Positions 43,903 through 52,324 of a DNA stretch of 64,000 nt are shown here, in pieces. A model generated the notes under the pieces. The model was given only the letters and a program-made list of their open reading frames with translations, was not told where the DNA came from and did not search any database. The stretch is from assembly GCA_050942895.1 (NCBI GenBank), contig JBMNOE010000011.1, forward strand, positions 1 through 64,000, given 5' to 3'. The DNA is from JBNRMR01 sp050942895 (lineage in GTDB: Bacteria; Bacillota; Clostridia; Christensenellales; UBA1750). Each line of letters begins with the position of its first letter. Position 1 is the first letter of the stretch. A program made the translations under genes and the position numbers.

Positions 43903-45663
43903 ATGGATAACAGGAAGTTTATAGTTGAGGTTTCAACTAAAAACCTGGAACAGTTCAAAGCAGCGGCGGAAAGAGCCAAGGCATTGGGTGCAACCCACAT
44001 GATGGTAGGGGAGCTGCCCCGAAGCCGCTGGATGTGGGAGATGGATCTTTCGGACCCATATCCAAACTGGTGCATGCGCCACACGCAGCTTTTTAAAATA
44101 GTGTGCCCGCCCCAGCTTAGAAAGTATCTGCCGACGGAGTTTATCGACGAATGCTTCAAGCTGGTGAAGGCCAGGTGCGATATATTGAAGGGGCTGGGAA
44201 TGACCGGCGCCCTTCACAGCAACGAACCCTTCTGGCTGCCCGAGGAAGTCTACCGTGAGCACCCAAGATGGAGGGGCGCCAGGTGCGACCACCCCCGCCG
44301 TGCCAGAAGGACGTATTACAGCCCCTGCATAGACAACCCCGAAGTGCTGGACATGTACAAATATGCCGCAAAAGAGCTGGCAAAAGAAACGGGGATTGAC
44401 TTTATATCCTTCGTGTCAAACGATTGCGGAGGCGGCCTTTGCTGGAGCAACGGCACCTACCCCGGCCCCAATGGACCGGAAGCCTGCAAACATCGCTCGA
44501 TGAGCGAACGGATAGTCGGCTTTTTGAACGCTCTCACCGAAGGCGCAAAGGAAGCCGGAGTGGACATTACACTAAATTTTAATGCTAACATAGGTTTTAA
44601 GGTTTCGGAGGCCGGTGTGGACGAAGCCTGGCGCGAGGCGGCTGATAACCAAGTGATAAACGGCCGCAACAACAAGGGGGAAAATGCATTTGAGATCATC
44701 CGCGCGGAAAGCGAATGGATCAAGGGAATACCCAGGGTTTTCAAGATGGCCAGAAGGATCGGCAAAGCGATTAGCTCTGAAAAGCAGGTGATCGCCCTCC
44801 CGATGGTCAGCACCGATTTCAATGAAAGCTGGCTGTATCTGGAAAAGCATTTGCGCCAAATGCCCGACAGCTGGAAAGGCTACATGGACGGCGTTTACGC
44901 CATCGCGCAGGAGATCGCCGGGGACGAGGCCCATCTTCTTGCCGATGCGCTGTATTTTATCCACGAGGGCGAACTGCATTTTTCTCATGACGGGCTGGGG
45001 TTGATAATGTACGGGATAGTGCATCAGCGCTGGATCAACAGGCCATTCGTTCTGTTCCCGGAGGAGCTGACCGCGGATGAGCGCGACTATTACCGCAAGT
45101 TCCAGTTCCAGGCGCTGGATGAGACCCATGCCAATGATCTGATGGACATGCAAAACATCGAGTGCGCAAGGGGGTTTTCAGCTTCATTCCTCCTTGGCGA
45201 GACGGCAAAAAAAGCGACGGCGTCCTTTGGCGAAGCCATCGTTCTTTTAGAAAAGCTGGCTGAAAAAAAGCCGGAGCTTGGGGAAAAGGCGCTCCTTCTG
45301 GCAAGGCGGCTTAAAATATATAGCTGTCTGATGAAAACATGCGCTAACGCTTCGCTGTTCCAGCATCTTGTGGACGACATCGATTTCGATGCCGAACCCG
45401 CCCTTAAATGCGAATGGCCCACCCGCAACGATCCCAGGATAGAGCGCTTCCAGAACATAACGCGCTCGGAGATAGACAATGCATACGAGCTGGCGGAGCT
45501 TCTTAAGGGGTATGAGGAGAAAATATTCCAGGTGACAGATGAGGCGAACGAGGACATATTCGTATTTGGGCCAAATCTGGTTACGCAGATCCGCAAAAAG
45601 GCGGAGATCATGCTGAACCATGAGCTGGATGCAAACAGGGTTTTTGAAAGGCACAATATCTGA
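43903..45663 (+). CDS. Unknown large cytosolic protein of the sugar locus
   Basis: The start is taken at ATG 43903 (MDNRKFIVEVSTKNLEQFKA), seven bases after AAGGA; ATG 43897 is too close. It encodes 586 residues without a signal peptide. The N-terminal half looks like a TIM barrel (ALGATHMMVGELPRSRWMWE, GLGMTGALHSNEPFWLPEEV, FISFVSNDCGGGLCWSNGTY, VDITLNFNANIG) and may be a glycoside hydrolase-like or isomerase-like fold; the C-terminal third is helical. I do not recognise a named family. Its place after a YesMN pair and a binding-protein transporter suggests a role in breaking down the imported sugar. Confidence 0.6.
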   Translation: MDNRKFIVEVSTKNLEQFKAAAERAKALGATHMMVGELPRSRWMWEMDLSDPYPNWCMRHTQLFKIVCPPQLRKYLPTEFIDECFKLVKARCDILKGLGMTGALHSNEPFWLPEEVYREHPRWRGARCDHPRRARRTYYSPCIDNPEVLDMYKYAAKELAKETGIDFISFVSNDCGGGLCWSNGTYPGPNGPEACKHRSMSERIVGFLNALTEGAKEAGVDITLNFNANIGFKVSEAGVDEAWREAADNQVINGRNNKGENAFEIIRAESEWIKGIPRVFKMARRIGKAISSEKQVIALPMVSTDFNESWLYLEKHLRQMPDSWKGYMDGVYAIAQEIAGDEAHLLADALYFIHEGELHFSHDGLGLIMYGIVHQRWINRPFVLFPEELTADERDYYRKFQFQALDETHANDLMDMQNIECARGFSASFLLGETAKKATASFGEAIVLLEKLAEKKPELGEKALLLARRLKIYSCLMKTCANASLFQHLVDDIDFDAEPALKCEWPTRNDPRIERFQNITRSEIDNAYELAELLKGYEEKIFQVTDEANEDIFVFGPNLVTQIRKKAEIMLNHELDANRVFERHNI

Positions 45664-45685
45664 TTTAATCTGATGAACGGGAAAG

Positions 45686-45714
45686 GGAGCGCCATCGATG
45701 CGGCGCTCCTTTTT
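45686..45714. terminator. Terminator between the sugar locus and fucU
   Basis: GGAGCGCC (45686-45693) pairs with GGCGCTCC (45702-45709), then TTTTT. It ends the plus-strand locus just before the converging fucU gene. Confidence 0.85.
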
Positions 45715-46142
45715 CATTTAACGACGCCTTTTTTTAATATGATATTCGCGTAAAGAGCGCCCTCGCCCGTGGAGACGACCGCATAGGCGCTTTTCGCTCT
45801 TTCATAAAATGCGAATCTTTCCATGTGCTCAAACTTGCAGTTTTCCGGCTCATGCTTTTCTGCTATTCTTTTAAATTCTTCCCAGATCACAGGGTTTACA
45901 TCGTCGCCGGGGGTCAAAGCCATCAGTGTCAGTGGCTTTTCCACATACTGGTCAAGGGGAAAAAGGCGCAGTATTGCGTCCAGGACCTCGCAGGCTCCGT
46001 TTCCATCGCAGCGAACGACTCTCCTGCCCATTGAGGCAGCGGGAAAGTTGCCGTCGCCGATTACGATTTCGTCGCCGTGGCCCATTTCCATAAGTATCTT
46101 CAGAAGCTCCGGGTTTAAAATTGTGGGGATATTTTTCAGCAT
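45714..46142 (-). CDS. fucU: RbsD/FucU family sugar mutarotase
   Basis: The start is taken at ATG 46140-46142 (MLKNIPTILNPELLKILMEM), after GAGGTGAATAAT, giving 142 residues, the length of FucU. The family motif GHGDEIVIGDGNFPAAS with catalytic His and Asp is present, and the C-terminal YAVVSTGEGALYANIILKKG closes the decamer fold. It interconverts alpha and beta anomers of a pyranose, probably L-fucose or a similar sugar. Convergence with the transport locus suggests a shared sugar pathway. Confidence 0.88.
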   Translation of the reverse strand: MLKNIPTILNPELLKILMEMGHGDEIVIGDGNFPAASMGRRVVRCDGNGACEVLDAILRLFPLDQYVEKPLTLMALTPGDDVNPVIWEEFKRIAEKHEPENCKFEHMERFAFYERAKSAYAVVSTGEGALYANIILKKGVVK

Positions 46143-46250
46143 ATTATTCACCTCACATGCATTATACCACGCTTTTTGTTTAAAATATATCGAGATAGCC
46201 ATGCTGAAAAGGTACATTTAAAAAAAGTTTAGTTTTTCTAAAATTGTATC

Positions 46251-46279
46251 TTGCATTATATTGTACTGTGTGTTATAAT
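46251..46279 (+). promoter_or_regulatory. Promoter of the padR operon
   Basis: TTGCAT (46251-46256), 17 bases, TATAAT (46274-46279), 17 bases before ATG 46297. The leader is very short. The stretch 46257-46273 (TATATTGTACTGTGTGT) is a plausible place for the PadR operator, giving autorepression. Confidence 0.7.
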
Positions 46280-46296
46280 TGTGCCGAGGTGATGAA

Positions 46297-46629
46297 ATGA
46301 ACCCGCAGTTTAAGAAAGGCATTCTAGAAATGTGTGTGCTGCATGGCCTCATGCAAGGCGATAAATATGGATTTGAGTTGGTGAGTTTCGTTTCTGAGGG
46401 CGTTGAGATGTCCGAGGGGACGATTTATCCCTTACTTAAAAGGCTGAGGGACGATGGCTTGGTGACCACATATTTGGTGGAATCCAGCGAGGGTCCGGCA
46501 AGGAAATATTATCACCTGACTGAAAAGGGCACCCAGCACACCAAGGACTTACGAAAAAATTGGTTCCAATTCCTAAAATCTGTTGAGAAGATAATTGGAA
46601 GGGAGGATTCGAACTATGACCAAGCATGA
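46297..46629 (+). CDS. PadR-family transcriptional regulator
   Basis: The start is ATG 46297 (MNPQFKKGILEMCVLHGLMQ) after CGAGGTGATGAA, giving 110 residues. The winged helix is clear: YGFELVSFVSEGVEMSEGTI, YPLLKRLRDDGLVTTYL, GPARKYYHLTEKG. The C-terminal helix dimerises. It overlaps the next gene by 14 bases. PadR plus a DUF1700 membrane-stress-type partner is a common pair that represses itself. Confidence 0.92.
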   Translation: MNPQFKKGILEMCVLHGLMQGDKYGFELVSFVSEGVEMSEGTIYPLLKRLRDDGLVTTYLVESSEGPARKYYHLTEKGTQHTKDLRKNWFQFLKSVEKIIGREDSNYDQA

Positions 46630-47677
46630 ATATCTTGAATCGCTTAGAAATGCACTTGGCGGCAGAGGCGGCCAAGAAGCCGAAGAACTTATAGGCGATG
46701 TTGGTCTGCATTTCGATGAGGCGGCTGAATCCGGCCTTTCAGAGGATGCTATCAGCGAGCGCCTGGGCCCGCCGCAGGAAATGGCAAACGAGTTTTTGCA
46801 GGGGATGCCCATTGGCGCGGAAGCAACCGCAACCCTCGGCACCCAGCGCGGGGAATATGAAAACCTACGCAAGCTGACCGTTGAACTGGGCCACTGCGAT
46901 GCGGAGCTCTACCCTTCGACGGACGAAAAGACATATGTCGACATCGTGGACACCGCCACCAGCGACGACGAGCGCATAGAGGTTGTGTTTGAAAGCGGCC
47001 ATCTGATGGTGCGCCAGCGCAGAAAGTACGTGCGTTTTCTGGCATTCTTCAGCCTGCACGGCGGGGAAAAGAGCAGCGTTCGCATATGGCTGGGCAAAGG
47101 TTTCGCCGGCGATGCCAAGGTTTCATTGGGCAGCGGCAAGATAACCGCTTTGCAGGTTTCCGGCAAGGAGATCAACCTTAAGGCGGGCAGCGGCTCGGTG
47201 GCTGCGGAGTCCATAGGCGCACAAAAAATATCCCTTAACACCGCGTCCGGCGGAGTGAAAGCCCTGAAGCTTAATGCTTCCCAGGAAATCTCGGTGAACA
47301 CTGCCTCCGGCGGCATCACTCTGGATGAAATCTCCGCGCCCAATCTCAAGTGCAATCTTGCATCCGGCGGGGTGCGTATAACCAACTCCCGCTGCGCTAA
47401 CGCTCACCTGAACACTGCTTCGGGCGGCATCAGCTTTGATAACTATGATCTATGCTCCGTAAAGGCCAACACGGCCTCGGGCAGCATAACGCTGAGGCTT
47501 CCGGCCGAGCAGCAGATGACCATACAGGCAAGAACTGCTTCCGGTGGAATGAACATCGGCTACCCGTCGAAGATATCCGGGGAAAAAGGCAGGCGCCAGT
47601 TCGTGGTTGGCGACGGTTCCTTGAATGTGAGCTGCACCACGGCTTCGGGCAGCATAAGCATAAACCCGCTGGATTGA
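46616..47677 (+). CDS. DUF1700/DUF4097 protein
   Basis: Encodes 353 residues from ATG 46616, nine bases after GGAGG. The N-terminal DUF1700 domain (MTKHEYLESLRNALGGRGGQ, ISERLGPPQEMANEFL) is helical. A DUF4097 right-handed beta-structure with repeated NTASGGI/TASGSI turns follows. No transmembrane helix is seen, unlike many DUF1700 proteins, which have one or more between the domains. It is controlled with padR, and the role is unknown. The regularly spaced TASGG motifs suggest a stacked beta-solenoid. Confidence 0.85.
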   Translation: MTKHEYLESLRNALGGRGGQEAEELIGDVGLHFDEAAESGLSEDAISERLGPPQEMANEFLQGMPIGAEATATLGTQRGEYENLRKLTVELGHCDAELYPSTDEKTYVDIVDTATSDDERIEVVFESGHLMVRQRRKYVRFLAFFSLHGGEKSSVRIWLGKGFAGDAKVSLGSGKITALQVSGKEINLKAGSGSVAAESIGAQKISLNTASGGVKALKLNASQEISVNTASGGITLDEISAPNLKCNLASGGVRITNSRCANAHLNTASGGISFDNYDLCSVKANTASGSITLRLPAEQQMTIQARTASGGMNIGYPSKISGEKGRRQFVVGDGSLNVSCTTASGSISINPLD

Positions 47678-47794
47678 TCCCTCAGGCTCATATCAGCGTG
47701 CAAGCAATAACAACTTGCGGCTTCCTTCTCGGCCGCGCGGCTATATATTGCGGAGGCGCAGGCCTCTCCCCGTCTCCGATTACAATATAAAAAA

Positions 47795-47828
47795 ACGGAC
47801 GGTTCCTTAAAAGGGGGCCGTCTGTTTT
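47795..47828. terminator. Terminator after the DUF4097 gene
   Basis: ACGGACGG near 47795 pairs with CCGTCTGT near 47818, flanked by an A run and TTTTTT, so it can act in both directions. Confidence 0.75.
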
Positions 47829-47884
47829 TTGTCTGCTGACTAAATTTTAAGTTCCCGTTTGTTTTTAAGGCAACTGGAAAGGGG

Positions 47885-48122
47885 CATAAAAAAACGGCGC
47901 ATACCGCCGCAAAAAAATGAACAATGCCTTATACACCCAGAGTGCCGCTCGCTCTATTTTGACACCTGCAAAAAGCAGGGCGGTGCGCTACGAATCTGCG
48001 CTGCCTTCCCCTGGCACGCCACAGGGCATGGGGGCGTGGCATTGCGTTATCGACCCGCGCTCCATTTGAGAGATGTAGGTTCAAAATAAGAACGTTACGA
48101 ACACTCCAGGAAGCATATGGAC
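47885..48122 (-). ncRNA. ssrS: Probable 6S RNA
   Basis: A gene-free stretch with a consensus minus-strand promoter (48129-48158) ends in a short GC stem plus T7 (CGGCG-GTATG-CGCCG-TTTTTTT, near 47910-47888), giving an RNA of about 235 bases. Its ends pair (CCTGGAGTG with CACTCTGGG, near 48103 and 47939) and enclose an unpaired stretch TTCGTAACGTTCTTATTTTG, then GC-rich inner stems (CCTGCTTTTTGCAGG hairpin). A closing stem, a large open bubble and a terminal stem are the 6S layout that mimics an open promoter and binds sigma-A RNA polymerase. The family call is from this layout, not from a model search. Confidence 0.6.
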
Positions 48123-48128
48123 TTAAAC

Positions 48129-48158
48129 ATTATATGAGCATTAGCGCCGTTATGTCAA
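48129..48158 (-). promoter_or_regulatory. Strong promoter of the 6S-like RNA
   Basis: TTGACA (48158-48153), 18 bases, TATAAT (48134-48129) on the minus strand: both hexamers are full consensus. It overlaps the stretch just before the stop of the gene at 48160, so it is independent of that gene. Confidence 0.85.
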
Positions 48159-48159
48159 G

Positions 48160-48462
48160 TTACAAAATACGGATATCGAAGTTCTGGGGGGCTGTCCTCA
48201 GCCCGTTATCGGCCATGGCATATATGGAAACACTGTAGGTCCCCGCCGGTGCGTATGGCACAGTGTAGCTGAGTATATAGGCCTTATCTTCCTTTTTGGC
48301 AAAGCGCAAAAGCTCTCCCGTTGCGGGAATCGACAGCAGAATGAAACCCAAGGTGATGGAAGGATCAAATATTTCCACATGGGCCTCGATGCTTACCGTG
48401 TCATGGGCCGATACGTCGGTGGGCATGTTCATGATTGTCAGTTGGCACGGGAAGGTTTCCAT
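48160..48462 (-). CDS. Small beta-sandwich protein of unknown function
   Basis: Encodes 100 residues (METFPCQLTIMNMPTDVSAH) from ATG 48462, after GGAGGATTATTC. The alternating pattern and AYILSYTVPYAPAGTYSVSI, YAMADNGLRTAPQNFDIRIL suggest one Ig-like or Big-type beta-sandwich. There is no signal peptide or membrane helix. The gene stands alone, with no partner in sight. Confidence 0.6.
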   Translation of the reverse strand: METFPCQLTIMNMPTDVSAHDTVSIEAHVEIFDPSITLGFILLSIPATGELLRFAKKEDKAYILSYTVPYAPAGTYSVSIYAMADNGLRTAPQNFDIRIL

Positions 48463-48844
48463 GAATAATCCTCCTAAATCACAGACGGTTTTTCAAATTG
48501 TCTTTGCCTCATGACCATTTTAGCATGTTTTAGACAATGCTTCAAGTCCGTGGCCGATTTATATTGTTTTGGATGCTGATAATTTATGCGCAAGGGCGAC
48601 AAAATATTCAAAACTGCCCGCCCAAATTACGGAAAATTCCCTCAGCCCTGCGCTTTTTTTAAAAGCCTGCAAAAAAGCTGCAAAAAAGACGTATACTTTT
48701 CATTAATAACAAAAACGACAAACTTATAGAAAATTATTCCTTGCAAGGCTTTTTTATGCAACCATATTGGCTTGTACGGCGTTTAAGTATATGGTATACT
48801 TGCTCAAGGCTGTTTGATTTGATTTAAAATCCAAGGAGAAAAAA
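48463..48844. other. Intergenic region with promoter
   Basis: This gap of about 380 bases holds no gene. A promoter is visible: TTGTAC (48772-48777), 17 bases, TATACT (48795-48800), about 45 bases before the lipoprotein gene. Near 48660-48690 there are two short repeats GCTGCAAAAAA/CTGCAAAAAA of unknown meaning. Confidence 0.55.
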
Positions 48845-49636
48845 ATGGAAACATTCTCAAAATCGAAGGTTTTTATAATTGCGCTGGTGATGATGCTGGC
48901 GTTAGTGTTTATCGGCTGTGAACCCGCAAGCCAGGTCGACGGTTCGCCGGAACCCACTATGGACACCAGCCCGCTTTCGCCCACTGCAAGCCAGGCCACC
49001 CAGCCGACAACCACACCATCGCTGACACCCGGCTCCAGCACCGCCAGTCAGGAGCCCTCGGCGAGCCCTTCGCCCAGTGCGCCCACCCAGACGGTAATCC
49101 CCGCCGCGAAGGATTTTGCACCCCTTGATCCGGGCTATTCCTTCACCCAGAACCTTTCCTCTATGTATAAGAACAGCGACTATGCCATAATCGCCACTAT
49201 CGAGGAAGAGCTTGGACCGAGAAACATAATGGAAGGAACGGAGCTTGGCAAAACGCTGCCCAATGTAATTTTAAGCCACTTTGAATATAGGGTGACGGTT
49301 AACGAGGTTTTTAAGTCCAGCAAGACGGCGCCCATCGAGGTTGACAGCGAGATTGTCCTTTCCCAGCCCTTCGAAATAAAAATGAAGACCAGCGAACCCC
49401 TCGCGAGGGAGGAGCCCTTCACCCAGCTTGAAGTTGGCGAAAGCTATGTGTTCCTGCTTTCATACGAGGACTATTATATGGTCTACAACCCCTCCGCCAC
49501 GGAGCCTAATATTTTGAAGATCGAGGGCGATAACCTGCGCTATATCACCGGCGTTTCAAGCTTTATGGACCTTTGGAAGATGGTGAACGGCGGGGAGACC
49601 ATGACGATGAAGGCTTTCCGCGATATCGCAAAATAA
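48845..49636 (+). CDS. Lipoprotein of unknown function
   Basis: Encodes 263 residues from ATG 48845, after CCAAGGAGAAAAAA. A signal peptide (KVFIIALVMMLALVFIGC) has a lipobox-like VFIGC. A Pro/Ser/Thr-rich linker of about 75 residues (SPEPTMDTSPLSPTASQATQ) follows, then a compact domain with SDYAIIATIEEELGPRNIME, YRVTVNEVFKSSKTAPIEVD and VGESYVFLLSYEDYYMVYNP. The last part resembles secreted domains in Bacilli that look like OB or TIMP-like folds; no name is assigned. It is probably on the cell surface. Confidence 0.75.
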   Translation: METFSKSKVFIIALVMMLALVFIGCEPASQVDGSPEPTMDTSPLSPTASQATQPTTTPSLTPGSSTASQEPSASPSPSAPTQTVIPAAKDFAPLDPGYSFTQNLSSMYKNSDYAIIATIEEELGPRNIMEGTELGKTLPNVILSHFEYRVTVNEVFKSSKTAPIEVDSEIVLSQPFEIKMKTSEPLAREEPFTQLEVGESYVFLLSYEDYYMVYNPSATEPNILKIEGDNLRYITGVSSFMDLWKMVNGGETMTMKAFRDIAK

Positions 49637-50087
49637 ATTTTACGCATATAACGCATATGAAAAAATGAAATCCTTTCCCATTTCCGGGGGAGGGTTTTTT
49701 TGATTTATCATACCTGCACTTTCAAACAATAGCATATAAGGCGGTGAAAACGCAATAATCTCAGTATAAGACGCGGGCTAAAGATGGCTATGGCTAAAAA
49801 ACACAGCGAAAAAGGGAACCTAATATAACATTTTGACTTTTACAGGCCATTTGTTTTCGAAAAAGTCAAATGCCAAAAGTTTTGCTTTTATAATGAATCA
49901 GCAAGTCTATGCTGAATTTGCATGAAAAGCAATGCAAAATTTCCCTATGGGACACTAAAAACCAATTTTTAGGGCTCCATTGGCTTGCGGTAACGAATAA
50001 ATTCAGTATAATAATAGGCAAAGACAAAAAATAAATAATCTGCCTTTACAGGTCAATTAAAAACAACCGCCACAAAGGAGGATGAAG
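49637..50087. other. Intergenic region with terminator and promoter
   Basis: In this gap of about 450 bases there is an imperfect terminator near 49668-49700 (TCCTTTCCC...GGGGGAGGG-TTTTTTT) after the lipoprotein gene. A possible promoter is TTGCGG (49985-49990), 16 bases, TATAAT (50007-50012), before the isomerase gene. No coding frame with a ribosome-binding site is seen. Confidence 0.5.
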
Positions 50088-50810
50088 ATGAAAAGAATAA
50101 ATTTGCAGCTATGCTCAATCAAAGAGGAAACGAACAAGGATTTCGAAAGAGCATTGGAAAAAGTTGCCGAAATGGGCTATTCCGGTGTTGAATTCGCAGG
50201 ATTCAATGACATTCCGGCAGGTAAAATGAAGGAAATGCTGAGCAATAACGGGCTTGACGCACCGTCGGCGCATGTGGGACTCGGCCTGCTAAACAGCGAA
50301 CTCGACAGCCAAATTGAATACCTGAATGAATTGGGCGCAAGATATATAATTTGCCCCTCTGCCGATATTAGAAACACAGAAAGCGCGCTTGAATATGCCG
50401 AGAAATTCAGCATAATAGGGGAAAAATGCAAGGCGGCGGGGCTGACTTTCGGCTATCACAACCATGCGCATGAATTCCTGCCCGACAACAAAAAGTATCC
50501 CATGGATGTGCTGTTTGAAAACGTCGACAGTAGGCTTGTGACAATGGAACCTGATCTTTTTTGGCTGGCATATGCGGGGCTTGATCCGATAGAATATATC
50601 ACGAAAAACAAAGCGAGGATATCAATATTACACCTGAAGCAAATTGAAAACATGACAACAAAATTGAACGTGGACGCACAGGACGGCATTATAGATTTCA
50701 AGCGGGCTATGGAGATTTGCGGCACTGCCGAATTCGTGTATGAGCAGGAAGAGTTTACCGGGCTTCCCATCAACAGCGTGCGAAGATCCGCAAAATATTT
50801 TACATGGTAG
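50088..50810 (+). CDS. Sugar phosphate isomerase/epimerase (TIM barrel)
   Basis: The start is ATG 50088 (MKRINLQLCSIKEETNKDFE), six bases after AAAGGAGG; ATG 50082 touches that site. It encodes 240 residues. The AP endonuclease 2-type barrel has YSGVEFAGFNDIP, SAHVGLGLL, FGYHNHAHEF with metal ligands, MEPDLFWLAYAGLDPIEYI and a final EFVYEQEEF. Such enzymes isomerise or epimerise sugars or inositol derivatives. It lies 136 bases before a Gfo/Idh dehydrogenase, a common pair. Confidence 0.85.
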   Translation: MKRINLQLCSIKEETNKDFERALEKVAEMGYSGVEFAGFNDIPAGKMKEMLSNNGLDAPSAHVGLGLLNSELDSQIEYLNELGARYIICPSADIRNTESALEYAEKFSIIGEKCKAAGLTFGYHNHAHEFLPDNKKYPMDVLFENVDSRLVTMEPDLFWLAYAGLDPIEYITKNKARISILHLKQIENMTTKLNVDAQDGIIDFKRAMEICGTAEFVYEQEEFTGLPINSVRRSAKYFTW

Positions 50811-50945
50811 ATGATATCAAGGGAACGGCAGGCGGTTTTGAACATCCGTAAAACATGTCAGGATCATTGCGCTGGGGTTAAATAAAGTGTAAAATAACAA
50901 TAGTTGGTAATGCGCATGAATATATGAATAAACGGAGGAAAGGTT

Positions 50946-52037
50946 ATGGAGAGAAAGCTTAAGGTAGGTATCATTGGCTGCGGAGGTATAGCCAATGGCA
51001 AGCATATGCCGGCCCTTTCGAGGATTGACTGCGTGGAGATGACGGCCTTTTGCGATGAGATCATAGAGCGGGCGGAAAAGGCCGCTGCGGACTATGGAGA
51101 GGCGGGCTCGAAGGTTTACCTGGATTATAATGACCTTTTAAAGGACGAGAGCATCGATGTAGTTCACATACTCACCCCGAACAACATGCACTGCCCGATG
51201 ACTGTGGCGGCCCTTAAGGCTGGCAAGCATGTGATGTGTGAAAAGCCCATGGCGAAAACCTACGCCGAAGCGAAGCTGATGTATGAGACGGCCATTGAAA
51301 CCGGCAAAAAGCTGACCATCGGCTATCAGAACCGCTACAGGGCGGATTCGATGTACTTAAAGCAGCTCTGCGAAGAAGGGGATCTGGGCGAGATATATTA
51401 CGCAAGGGCTCTGGCTGTAAGGCGCAGGGGCGTTCCTACATGGGGTGTTTTCATTGATGAGGAAAAGCAGGGGGGAGGCCCGCTGATCGACATCGGCACC
51501 CACGCGCTGGATCTTACCCTGTGGATGATGGGCAACTACGAGCCGGACATGGTGATGGGCAGCGTTTACAGGAAGCTGGCGGACACCGAGAACGCCGCTA
51601 ACTCCAGCGGCCCCTGGGACCCGAAAAAGTTTACCACCGAGGACAGCGCATTCGGATTCATCCGCATGAAGAACGGCGCAACCATATGGCTTGAGTCGTC
51701 ATGGGCGCTGAACACCCTGCTTGTGGACGAGGCAAAGACAATTCTTTGCGGCACAAAGGGCGGCGCAGACATGATGGGCGGTAAGGATGCTCTGCGCATA
51801 AACGGCGAAAAGAACAGCAGGCTCTATGTGACCACCCCCGATTTGGGTGCGGGCGGCGTGGATTTCTTCCCAGGCCGCAGCGAGACGGCTTCCGACAGGG
51901 AGGCCCGCATGTGGATTGAACATGTGCTGGACGATCAAAAGCCCCTGCTGGTAAAGCCGCAGGAGGCGCTGCTTGTGACGCAGCTCTTGGAGGGCATTTA
52001 TGAATCCGCCAAGACGGGCAAGCCTGTATACTTCTAA
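50946..52037 (+). CDS. Gfo/Idh/MocA family oxidoreductase
   Basis: Encodes 363 residues from ATG 50946, after CGGAGGAAAGGTT. The NAD-binding loop is KVGIIGCGGIANGKHMPAL, HILTPNNMHCPMTVAALKAG and CEKPMAKT with the catalytic-site lysine follow, then GGGPLIDIGTHALDLTLWMM with the His of the active site. The substrate is a sugar or cyclitol, not determined. It is probably in one pathway with the preceding isomerase. Confidence 0.9.
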   Translation: MERKLKVGIIGCGGIANGKHMPALSRIDCVEMTAFCDEIIERAEKAAADYGEAGSKVYLDYNDLLKDESIDVVHILTPNNMHCPMTVAALKAGKHVMCEKPMAKTYAEAKLMYETAIETGKKLTIGYQNRYRADSMYLKQLCEEGDLGEIYYARALAVRRRGVPTWGVFIDEEKQGGGPLIDIGTHALDLTLWMMGNYEPDMVMGSVYRKLADTENAANSSGPWDPKKFTTEDSAFGFIRMKNGATIWLESSWALNTLLVDEAKTILCGTKGGADMMGGKDALRINGEKNSRLYVTTPDLGAGGVDFFPGRSETASDREARMWIEHVLDDQKPLLVKPQEALLVTQLLEGIYESAKTGKPVYF

Positions 52038-52079
52038 GCTGCAATCGCGGCTTTGATTTTATTGCAAACGGCGCAAAGT

Positions 52080-52112
52080 CCGGAGGGAGCCTAAAATTCC
52101 TTCCGGTCTTTT
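52080..52112 (+). terminator. Terminator after the dehydrogenase gene
   Basis: CCGGAGGGA pairs (with wobbles) with TTCCTTCCGG, followed by TCTTTTTC, 43 bases after the stop. Confidence 0.6.
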
Positions 52113-52324
52113 TCTTTGCTGCAAAAATATTATTCTCCGGGTAAAATTTATAATCCGGTTGATATTTCTACTCTGGAACATGGCAACGCTTCGCGAAAGA
52201 TGCTATTATAGGCTCAATAAAAGAACAATACGTGAAACAGCGCATGGTCTGCAAGATTATTTGTGCGTTAAGGCATTAAAATCAAAAAAACAAAAAAGCA
52301 GACGGAACTGCAAGGAGGTAATCT

